5,144 bases of DNA, from the NCBI GenBank assembly GCA_949295395.1, contig CASFLB010000081.1, positions 1 through 5,144 of the forward strand. Direction: 5' to 3'. Origin of the DNA: an uncultured Pseudomonadota bacterium (GTDB lineage: Bacteria; Pseudomonadota; Alphaproteobacteria; RF32; CAG-239). Positions 1 to 5,144 of this stretch are shown here, piece by piece; within the stretch, counting starts at the first letter, position 1, and each line of letters starts with the position of its first letter. The notes beneath the pieces were generated by a model, which was given only the letters and a program-made list of their open reading frames with translations, did not search any database and had not been told where the DNA came from. Made by a program: the position numbers and the translations under genes.

Positions 1-569
1 TCATGTTTCCGATGATATCGAATTTAGCCGAGTTCGAAGAGGCAAAGGAGACATTAATGCTTGAGTTAACAAAGGAAAAAAGGTTAAAACATCCGATTCC
101 TAAAAAAGTAAATGTCGGCTTAATGGTTGAAGTTCCATCAATCGTTTTTCAGCTCGATGAAATATTGGAAAAAGCTGATTTTATCTCTATCGGTACCAAT
201 GACTTGGCCCAATTCTTTTTTGCCTGTGACCGAGGAAATCCACGCTTAAGCGAACGCTACGATGTTCTATCGGCTCCATTTTTGAGAATGATGCACACCA
301 TTGTTAAAAAAGCAGATAAGCACAGAGTATATTGTTCAGTCTGTGGCGAGATGGCCTCAAACCCGATAGAGGCGATGGCTCTAATTGGTCTGGGCTACCG
401 AAACTTATCATCATCAGGATCAACTTTTTGCCGCGTTAAAAGCATGATTAGGAGTTTAAGAGTTGATGATATTAGTGACTATATGCAGTTACTTTTGAAT
501 TCAAAAAATAAGACACTCCGTCCACAATTAATTGCGTATGCAAATGACCATAATATTGAAATCTTTTAA
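1..569 (+). CDS. ptsP: Phosphoenolpyruvate-protein phosphotransferase, EI-Ntr type (PtsP), C-terminal part; 5' end outside window
   Basis: This is the C-terminal end of an enzyme I that takes phosphate from phosphoenolpyruvate and passes it to an HPr-like carrier (NPr) in the cytoplasm. The reading frame is open from the window edge (first full codon at base 3), so the Met at base 3 is internal and the His-bearing N-terminal and GAF regions are missing. Counting from that Met, the PEP-binding barrel shows MVEVPS (Glu43, a metal ligand in the family), SIGTNDL (Asn66, Asp67), DRGNP (phosphate-binding Arg77) and VCGEMA (Cys114, equivalent to the catalytic Cys502 of E. coli EI). The ending with TLRPQL followed by a short acidic-hydrophobic tail, and the form of the ND and CGEMA blocks, resemble proteobacterial PtsP more than sugar-PTS PtsI. 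This choice is fairly secure but cannot be proven without the N-terminal GAF domain. One oddity: the segment after the Cys block reads SSSGSTFC, where relatives usually have an SMSxxS-like sequence. The catalytic residues are intact. It is followed by the RodZ-like gene after 51 bases with no visible terminator. Confidence 0.9.
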   Translation, partial: MFPMISNLAEFEEAKETLMLELTKEKRLKHPIPKKVNVGLMVEVPSIVFQLDEILEKADFISIGTNDLAQFFFACDRGNPRLSERYDVLSAPFLRMMHTIVKKADKHRVYCSVCGEMASNPIEAMALIGLGYRNLSSSGSTFCRVKSMIRSLRVDDISDYMQLLLNSKNKTLRPQLIAYANDHNIEIF

Positions 570-606
570 AAAACATGATTAACTAAACAAAACTTAACCT
601 CTTACG

Positions 607-620
607 AAAAGGAAAAAAAC
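607..620 (+). promoter_or_regulatory. Ribosome binding site supporting a GTG start
   Basis: AAAGGA at 608-613 lies 7 bases before GTG at 621. This spacing supports the GTG as the real start of the RodZ-like gene. The next in-frame ATG (codon 48) falls inside the predicted helix-turn-helix, so starting there would break the domain. Confidence 0.65.
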
Positions 621-1733
621 GTGAAAAAAGAAAGCAAAGACACCGCAGTCAAAAGCTCCAAAGCCGAAACCGCCGAAAAAAAGAAAAAAGAAGCGGACGT
701 CATCGCTCCGAAACCTGTTGAAGAAGACAAAACATTGGATAACGATGGCCGTGTCGGCACAATGCTGAAAGAAACGCGTATAAAAAAAGGCGAAGAGGTC
801 GAAGAAATTGCCGAGAAATTAAAAATAAGAGCCGTCTACCTAAAAGCCATAGAAGAGAGTCAGTATAACGAAATTCCTGATGCCCCTTATGGTCCGGGGT
901 TTGTGCGCTCCTATGCTGATTATTTAGGATTAAATGCCATTCGCATGGCTCAGCTATATAAAGAGGAAACTGAGGCGCACGAAAATAAAGAAAACTATTA
1001 TGTTTTAGAGCCTCAGGCCGAAGGAGCCGCTCCGGGAGGAAAATACATAATTATAAGTTTGTTAGCGCTGGTTTTGGTATATGCCGGCTGGAGCTTTTAC
1101 GCCGCCTCACAAGAAAAGGGAATGTTCCAAAGTGAACCAAGCGCATCCGAAGAAAATACGACAGAATATCCGTTGCAAGTAGAAAGCTTTGAACCAAATG
1201 AGGAAGAGGCAGTAAGTGCGGAAAATGAAGTTTTGCCAGTCATAAATGTCGATTCGAGCGTTGAACAAGGCACTCCGCAAGTTGTTATGACCAATGAGAG
1301 TTTTGTTGAAGAAACATCACAGCCGGAAGCTGTCAAAAACGAAGAAATGAAACCGACTGAAACCGCAGAAGCTCCGCAAGAGGAAGTCAAAAAAGAAGAG
1401 CCCAAGGTAGAACCGGTTAAAACCGAAACTTCTGAAAAAAAAGAAGAAGTAAAACCCTCTGAACCAGAGATTGATACCGACGTTCCGGTTGTTGTAAAAA
1501 TCAAAAAAGAAACATGGTTTGAAGCTAAAGATGAGGATACCTTGTACATCAGCAAAGTCGTTGATAACGGATTCGTTTACAATGTGCCGGAAAAAGAAGG
1601 CATGATAATTTCTGTCGGTCGTGTTGACGCGGCAGACGTTTACGTAAACGGCAAATTAACAACAGTCTTTACAGCAAAGAAAAAAACTGGTATTAAGGTT
1701 GACGACGTATTAGAAGAAGCCGACAACCAGTAG
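621..1733 (+). CDS. rodZ: RodZ-like helix-turn-helix membrane protein with C-terminal DUF4115-like domain
   Basis: 370 residues starting at GTG. In the RodZ family the cytoplasmic helix-turn-helix (HTH) binds the actin homologue MreB and couples it to the cell-wall synthesis machinery for rod shape; some members also affect transcription. Seen here: a Lys/Glu-rich charged N-terminus (1-40); an HTH_25-type domain at about 44-112 with TMLKETRIKKG and the family-typical YGPGFVRSYADYLGL block; one membrane span at about 142-162 (YIIISLLALVLVYAGW); a long linker at about 163-286 rich in Glu, Lys, Pro and Thr, probably periplasmic; and a DUF4115-like beta domain at about 288-366 with TWFEAKDEDT, YNVPEKEG and VYVNGK. 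The topology is N-in, C-out. Length is close to E. coli RodZ (337 residues), the extra being mostly linker. Its position directly before ispG and hisS matches the E. coli rodZ-ispG-hisS order and supports the name. The MreB role is inferred from family and context, since no MreB gene is visible here. It may be co-transcribed with ptsP, and transcription probably stops at the hairpin just downstream. Confidence 0.85.
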   Translation: MKKESKDTAVKSSKAETAEKKKKEADVIAPKPVEEDKTLDNDGRVGTMLKETRIKKGEEVEEIAEKLKIRAVYLKAIEESQYNEIPDAPYGPGFVRSYADYLGLNAIRMAQLYKEETEAHENKENYYVLEPQAEGAAPGGKYIIISLLALVLVYAGWSFYAASQEKGMFQSEPSASEENTTEYPLQVESFEPNEEEAVSAENEVLPVINVDSSVEQGTPQVVMTNESFVEETSQPEAVKNEEMKPTETAEAPQEEVKKEEPKVEPVKTETSEKKEEVKPSEPEIDTDVPVVVKIKKETWFEAKDEDTLYISKVVDNGFVYNVPEKEGMIISVGRVDAADVYVNGKLTTVFTAKKKTGIKVDDVLEEADNQ

Positions 1734-1742
1734 CAAATTTTT

Positions 1743-1771
1743 TTGACAAGAAGAAAATAGCAGGTTAAAGG
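1743..1771 (+). promoter_or_regulatory. Possible sigma-70-type promoter for ispG-hisS-prfA
   Basis: A perfect TTGACA lies at 1743-1748, directly after the rodZ stop and a run of seven T. At a spacing of 16-17 bases the only -10 candidates are TTAAAG (1765-1770) or TAAAGG (1766-1771), each matching TATAAT at 3 of 6 positions. The -35 is strong and the -10 weak. The location is right for a gene group that would otherwise be cut off by the terminator overlapping it. Initiation would fall near 1777, inside the 3' arm of that hairpin. Confidence 0.35.
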
Positions 1772-1790
1772 CTTGCTATTTTCTTTTGTT
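1749..1790 (+). terminator. Intrinsic terminator after rodZ
   Basis: A perfect 12-base-pair stem pairs 1751-1762 (AAGAAAATAGCA) with 1774-1785 (TGCTATTTTCTT). It can extend outward by a G-T and an A-T pair (1749-1750 with 1786-1787) and inward by a few weak pairs around the loop TAAAG. The 3' arm runs into the T-rich tract CTTTTGTT, as expected for Rho-independent termination. The stem is AT-rich (3 G-C pairs in the core), so termination may be partial. On the minus strand the hairpin is followed by an A run rather than T, so it should work only for + strand transcripts coming from ptsP/rodZ. Confidence 0.7.
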
Positions 1791-1806
1791 ATAAAAGGAG
1801 AGAAAA

Positions 1807-2874
1807 ATGGAAAAGATAGTTCGCCGCAAGAGCCGTCAGATTATGGTCGGAAAAGTTGCCGTCGGGGGCGATGCGCCGATAAGTGTCCAGTCGATGACCA
1901 ATACCTTGACCTCTGATGTTAAGGCCACGGTTGAGCAGATAAAAAGACAAGAAGCCGTTGGCTGCGATATCACGCGCTGTTCTTGTCCGGATAAAGATTC
2001 GGCTTATGCACTAAAGGAAATTACCAAACAGGTTAATATTCCGATTGTAGCGGATATCCATTTTGATTATCGTTTAGGAATTTTGGCGGCCGAAAACGGA
2101 GCCGCTTGTTTGAGAATCAACCCTGGAAATATAGGCTCAAGCGATAGAGTCAAAGAGGTTGTTAAGGCTGCAAAAGATTATGGCTGTTCGATTCGCATTG
2201 GCGTAAACGGCGGTTCTTTGGATAAAAGATTGCTCGAAAAATATGGCGAACCTTGCGCCGATGCCATGGTTGAGAGCGCTTTGGAACAAGCCAAAATGCT
2301 TGAGGATAATGACTTTAGAGAGTTTAAAATCAGTGTTAAGTCCTCAAATACGTTGATGATGATAGACGCTTATCGCAAACTGGCAGCGGCTTGTGATTAT
2401 CCTTTGCATTTGGGTGTGACTGAAGCCGGCGGATTGAGAACCGGAACGGTTAAATCCGCTTTGGGAATTGGCGCGTTGCTGATGGACGGCATTGGCGATA
2501 CCTTGCGCGTTTCACTAACCGCCGATGTTGAAGAGGAAGTAAAAGTCGGTTACGAGATTTTGAAGGCGCTGGATTTACGACACCGTGGGGTTCGGATAAT
2601 TTCTTGCCCAACCTGCGCCCGCCGTGGTTATGATGTTCAAAAGACGGTTGAAGAATTAGAGCGCCGCTTATCTCATATCAGCCAGCCGTTGACCTTGGCG
2701 GTTATGGGTTGCGTGGTTAACGGACCGGGAGAGGCAGCACACGCCGACTTTGGCGTTTGTGGTGGTCATGATGAAAATATGCTCTTTATCAAGGGCAAAC
2801 CGGCAAGAAAAGTCAAAGATGAAGATATTGTCGATGAATTGGTAAAATTAGTTGAAGAAAAAATATCAGCTTAG
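1807..2874 (+). CDS. ispG: 4-hydroxy-3-methylbut-2-en-1-yl diphosphate synthase (IspG)
   Basis: 355 residues. IspG is a cytoplasmic iron-sulfur enzyme that reductively converts 2-C-methyl-D-erythritol 2,4-cyclodiphosphate into HMBPP, the penultimate step of the MEP isoprenoid pathway. The N-terminal TIM barrel (about 1-255) carries family blocks such as VGGDAPISVQSMTNT, VADIHFDYRLG, CLRINPGNIG, RIGVNGGSL and LGVTEAGG. The C-terminal domain carries the [4Fe-4S] ligands Cys267 and Cys270 (SCPTCARRG) and Cys302 (GCVVNGPGE), with Glu309 completing the cluster site as in the E. coli enzyme (Cys270, Cys273, Cys305, Glu312). All key residues are present, and the length is slightly below E. coli IspG (372), as in many bacteria lacking the plant-type insertion domain. 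AGGAG at 1796-1800 is 6 bases before the ATG, the best ribosome binding site in the window. It probably heads an ispG-hisS-prfA unit, since the preceding gap holds a terminator and hisS follows after 15 bases. The reductant (flavodoxin or ferredoxin) is not encoded here. Confidence 0.97.
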   Translation: MEKIVRRKSRQIMVGKVAVGGDAPISVQSMTNTLTSDVKATVEQIKRQEAVGCDITRCSCPDKDSAYALKEITKQVNIPIVADIHFDYRLGILAAENGAACLRINPGNIGSSDRVKEVVKAAKDYGCSIRIGVNGGSLDKRLLEKYGEPCADAMVESALEQAKMLEDNDFREFKISVKSSNTLMMIDAYRKLAAACDYPLHLGVTEAGGLRTGTVKSALGIGALLMDGIGDTLRVSLTADVEEEVKVGYEILKALDLRHRGVRIISCPTCARRGYDVQKTVEELERRLSHISQPLTLAVMGCVVNGPGEAAHADFGVCGGHDENMLFIKGKPARKVKDEDIVDELVKLVEEKISA

Positions 2875-2889
2875 GAAAGAAAAGTTAAG
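2873..2889 (+). promoter_or_regulatory. Distant ribosome binding site of hisS overlapping the ispG stop codon
   Basis: AGGAAAG at 2873-2879 overlaps the ispG TAG stop (2872-2874). Its AGGA core lies 13 bases before the hisS ATG at 2890, longer than optimal. No closer purine-rich core is better than AAG at 2887-2889. Ribosomes ending ispG translation would sit on this site, so coupled re-initiation is plausible. Confidence 0.45.
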
Positions 2890-4125
2890 ATGAATAAAGT
2901 ACAAAGTGTTCGCGGAACCTATGATTTATATGGTGAGAATAAAAGAAAAGCCAAAAGAGTGGTTGCGGTAGGCAGCCGTATTGTTGAGAAATATGGCTTT
3001 GAAGAAATTGAAACCCCGATATTTGAGTTTACGGAAGTTTTTTCGCGTAATTTGGGTGATACGTCTGATATTGTTACTAAGGAAATGTATTGCTTTGAGG
3101 ACAGGGGCGGAGAGAGCTTAACCCTGCGCCCAGAAGGAACAGCCGGCGTGGTCAGAGCTTTTATTTCCGAAGGAATGCAGCAAAATCTGCCGGTCAAGCT
3201 GTATTATACCGGTCCGATGTTTCGTTATGAACGCCCACAAAAGGGACGTCAGCGCCAGTTTACGCAGTTTGGCGTCGAGTTACTGGGCGTAGAAACGCCG
3301 CAAGCCGATATTGAGGTTATCGCTATGGCCTATGAGTTTATAGAGAGCTTGGGGCTTGCCGGAACGGTTACGGTTGAGATAAATTCTTTGGGCGATAAAG
3401 AAAGCCGCGACGCTTACCGCGAAAAACTTGTTGCTTACTTGAAAGAAAATTATGATAAGCTTTCAGAAGATTCAAAATCTCGTCTAGAGAGAAATCCGCT
3501 ACGCGTTTTGGATTCGAAGGAAGAATGTGATAAGGCCGTTGTGGCAAACGCCCCGCTTTATCAAGACAGCTTGAACGAAGCCTCAAAAGCATTTTTTGAA
3601 ACGGTTTTGAAAGGGCTGGATAACTTAGGGATTAAATACCGCTTGAACAATCGCTTGGTTCGCGGTTTGGATTATTATTCACACACGGTTTTTGAACTGG
3701 TAACCGACAAGCTCGGCGCGCAAGGAACGGTTTTGGCCGGTGGTCGCTATGACGGTTTGGTTGAACAAATGGGCGGCGGCAAGGTTTCGGGTATCGGCTG
3801 GGCCTGCGGTGTTGAAAGATTGTCCATGTTGTTGGAAGAAGATGTGTCTTTACCGCGTCCGATAGCCGTTATTCCGGTTGGCGAAGAGGCTGAGGAAAAA
3901 GCTTTGGCTATTGCTTATGATTTAAGAAAGGCCGGCTTCCGCGTTGAGCAGGCTTATAGCGGAAATTTGAAAAAGAGAATGATGAAGGCCAATAAAGTCA
4001 ATGCGGTTAAAGCCGTTATTATCGGCACGGATGAATTAGCCGAAGGCAAAGTCACGATAAAAGATTTGGATGAAGGCAGCCAAAAAACCGTCGCTTTGAC
4101 TGATGTAATAGAGGAATTAAACTAA
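2890..4125 (+). CDS. hisS: Histidyl-tRNA synthetase (HisRS), canonical bacterial class II type
   Basis: 411 residues, a usual length for bacterial HisRS (E. coli 424). It activates histidine with ATP and charges tRNA-His in the cytoplasm. Seen in order: the N-terminal RGTYD block (8-12) typical of the family start, which supports this ATG; motif 1 around residues 38-55 (ETPIFEFTEVF); LTLRPEGTAGVVRA (78-90) of the active site; motif 2 at about 108-131 (GPMFRYERPQKGRQRQF) with Arg112 and Glu114; the histidine-specific loop LVRGLDYYSHTVFE (256-269) with Arg258, equivalent to catalytic Arg259 of E. coli; AGGRYDGL (283-290); motif 3 GIGWACGVERL (301-311) with Arg310; and a C-terminal anticodon-binding domain at about 324-411 that begins RPIAVIPVG. 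The RPQKGRxRQF form of motif 2 is that of enzymes that read the extra G-1 of tRNA-His. It differs from the divergent HisRS known in several alphaproteobacterial orders. The stop overlaps the prfA start by one base. Confidence 0.97.
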   Translation: MNKVQSVRGTYDLYGENKRKAKRVVAVGSRIVEKYGFEEIETPIFEFTEVFSRNLGDTSDIVTKEMYCFEDRGGESLTLRPEGTAGVVRAFISEGMQQNLPVKLYYTGPMFRYERPQKGRQRQFTQFGVELLGVETPQADIEVIAMAYEFIESLGLAGTVTVEINSLGDKESRDAYREKLVAYLKENYDKLSEDSKSRLERNPLRVLDSKEECDKAVVANAPLYQDSLNEASKAFFETVLKGLDNLGIKYRLNNRLVRGLDYYSHTVFELVTDKLGAQGTVLAGGRYDGLVEQMGGGKVSGIGWACGVERLSMLLEEDVSLPRPIAVIPVGEEAEEKALAIAYDLRKAGFRVEQAYSGNLKKRMMKANKVNAVKAVIIGTDELAEGKVTIKDLDEGSQKTVALTDVIEELN

Positions 4126-4127
4126 TG
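4111..4127 (+). promoter_or_regulatory. prfA ribosome binding site and TAATG stop/start overlap
   Basis: GAGGA at 4111-4115, inside the last codons of hisS, lies 9 bases before the prfA ATG at 4125. The hisS stop TAA (4123-4125) shares its last A with that ATG. This arrangement favours translational coupling of RF1 to HisRS and fixes the prfA start. Confidence 0.7.
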
Positions 4128-5144
4128 GAGTTAGCAGAAAAATTATCCAATGTTGTTAACCGTTATGATGAAATAAACGCGCTGATTTCATCACCGGATT
4201 GCACGCCGGAAAATATGGTTAAGATGAATAAAGAGCTGGCGGAGTTAACGCCGGTGGTTGAGGCGATAAAAAATTATCAGCATGTTGAACAAAACTTCAA
4301 CGACGCCAAAGCCATGATGGAAGATTCGTCGCTGGATAAAGAAATGCGTGACATGGCCGAAGCCGAATATTATGAGTTAAAAGAAAAACTTCCGGCTATG
4401 GAAAGAGAGATAAAAATTTTGCTCCTTCCGAAAAATGAAGAAGATGAGAAAAACGCGATTCTCGAAGTCCGCGCCGGAACAGGCGGAGATGAAGCGGCTT
4501 TGTTTGCGGCGGTATTGTTTGAAATGTATCAAAGATATTCGCAAAAACAAGGCTGGAAGTTTGAGGTTATTGACGCCGATGAAAACGGCTTGGGCGGATA
4601 TAAAGAGGCTTCGGCCAAGATTACCGGCAAAGATGTTTTTTCAAAACTAAAATTTGAGTCGGGTGCTCACCGAGTTCAGCGTGTGCCGATAACGGAATCA
4701 CAAGGCCGCGTCCATACCTCGGCGGCAACGGTTGCCGTTCTGCCTGAGATTGAAGAAGTTGATATGTATATCAATCCGGCGGATCTGAAAATTGATGTTT
4801 ACCGTGCTTCGGGTGCCGGCGGACAACACGTCAACCGCACGGAATCCGCAGTCAGAATCACCCATATCCCGACCGGAATCGTCGTTCAGTGTCAAGACGA
4901 CCGCTCGCAGTATAAAAATAAAGAAAAAGCAATGAACCACTTGCGCGCGAAGTTGTATGACGCTCAAAAATCAGCGATTGACGCCGAATATTCGGAACGC
5001 CGAAAATTACAAGTCGGTTCCGGCGACCGTAGTGAGCGCATTCGCACTTATAACTACCCGCAAGGCCGCGTCACCGACCACCGCATTAATCTGACTTTGT
5101 ATAAGCTGGATGAGGTTGTTTCCGGCGACGCTTTGGATGAGATA
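4125..5144 (+). CDS. prfA: Peptide chain release factor 1 (RF1), 3' end outside window
   Basis: The frame is open from ATG 4125 to the window edge, giving 340 residues; E. coli RF1 has 360, so roughly the last 15-20 codons are missing. RF1 recognises UAA and UAG stop codons in the ribosomal A site and triggers peptide release. Seen: the helical N-terminal domain (about 1-100); ILEVRAGTGGDEAALFA (112-128) at the start of the core; the family block from FESGAHRVQRVP into the stop-codon-reading tripeptide Pro-Ile-Thr (188-190), the RF1 PxT type rather than the SPF of RF2; VHTSAATVAVLPE (196-208); and the catalytic GGQ at 232-234 in RASGAGGQHVNRTESAVR. The GGQ glutamine is normally N5-methylated by PrmC, often encoded immediately after prfA, so prmC may lie just beyond the edge. 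The C-terminal RSERIRTYNYPQGRVTDHR block (303-321) is also intact. It is the last visible gene of the likely ispG-hisS-prfA unit. Confidence 0.96.
   Translation, partial: MELAEKLSNVVNRYDEINALISSPDCTPENMVKMNKELAELTPVVEAIKNYQHVEQNFNDAKAMMEDSSLDKEMRDMAEAEYYELKEKLPAMEREIKILLLPKNEEDEKNAILEVRAGTGGDEAALFAAVLFEMYQRYSQKQGWKFEVIDADENGLGGYKEASAKITGKDVFSKLKFESGAHRVQRVPITESQGRVHTSAATVAVLPEIEEVDMYINPADLKIDVYRASGAGGQHVNRTESAVRITHIPTGIVVQCQDDRSQYKNKEKAMNHLRAKLYDAQKSAIDAEYSERRKLQVGSGDRSERIRTYNYPQGRVTDHRINLTLYKLDEVVSGDALDEI

Noticed and set aside
556..585. TTGAAA at 556-561 as a possible -35 of a rodZ promoter.
   Set aside because: At 16-18 bases downstream the -10 candidates (for example TTAACT) match poorly, so a separate rodZ promoter is not supported.
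579..599. TTAA at 579-582 and TTAACC at 594-599 before rodZ, resembling a CtrA binding site.
   Set aside because: The spacing is 11 bases rather than the 7 of the TTAA-N7-TTAAC consensus, and TTAA is common by chance in AT-rich DNA.
1097..1555. A 152-codon open frame on the minus strand inside the RodZ-like gene, rich in Ser and Thr.
   Set aside because: It is the antisense shadow of the Glu/Lys/Thr-rich spacer. Its translation is low-complexity Ser/Thr/Phe with no recognisable domain, and the + strand gene explains the region.
1686..1744. Imperfect pairing near the rodZ 3' end (GGTTG 1697-1701 with CAACC 1724-1728; ACTGG 1686-1690 with CCAGT 1727-1731) followed by a T run at 1738-1744, as a second terminator.
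   Set aside because: The two pairings compete for the same bases, the loops are long, and the T run begins well after the stem. The hairpin at 1751-1785 is far stronger.
1790..1795. TATAAA just before ispG as a -10 element.
   Set aside because: No reasonable -35 lies 15-19 bases upstream, and initiation near 1802 would leave the ispG ribosome binding site out of the transcript.
2919..3592. Two minus-strand open frames (2919-3197 and 3368-3592) opposite hisS.
   Set aside because: Both lie wholly inside the intact HisRS gene and their translations show no domain; they are shadows.
4435..4650. A 71-codon + strand open frame within prfA.
   Set aside because: It is out of frame with the clearly conserved RF1 coding sequence, which runs through it without interruption. 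Its translation is basic and resembles no family I know.
4698..4967. An 89-codon minus-strand open frame opposite the RF1 GGQ region.
   Set aside because: It is antisense to the most conserved part of RF1, and no family motif is visible in its translation.

Overview
This window looks like a housekeeping stretch of a bacterial chromosome. It is moderately AT-rich and all five genes lie on the + strand, tightly packed. The gene content (an EI-Ntr type phosphotransferase, a RodZ-like protein, IspG, HisRS and RF1) and the style of the EI-Ntr C-terminus suggest an alphaproteobacterium-like organism. Its composition is lower in GC than the well-known free-living members, so an uncultivated or host-associated lineage is plausible. 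That placement is inference and no marker here fixes it.

Layout: bases 1-569 hold the last ~190 codons of ptsP (PEP-protein phosphotransferase of the nitrogen PTS), whose start lies outside the window. After a 51-base gap comes a RodZ-like membrane protein (621-1733, GTG start) with a cytoplasmic helix-turn-helix, one membrane span and an outer DUF4115-like domain. A 73-base gap then holds a strong stem-loop followed by a T-rich tract, read as an intrinsic terminator, with a perfect TTGACA just upstream. Next are ispG (1807-2874), hisS (2890-4125) and prfA (4125 to the window edge, about 340 of roughly 355-360 codons present). ispG-hisS are 15 bases apart and hisS-prfA overlap by one base (TAATG), so these three probably form one transcription unit.

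The genes do not form one pathway. They combine a regulatory PTS enzyme, a cell-shape factor linking MreB to the envelope, the penultimate step of MEP isoprenoid synthesis (which feeds the lipid carrier for peptidoglycan), histidine tRNA charging and translation termination. rodZ-ispG-hisS is also the order found in gammaproteobacteria such as E. coli, so this is an old conserved neighbourhood. I found no mobile elements, CRISPR arrays, RNA genes or candidate novel defence or biosynthetic systems. The points most worth checking are the terminator/promoter arrangement before ispG, the canonical form of HisRS motif 2, and the placement of the rodZ-ispG-hisS block between ptsP and prfA.
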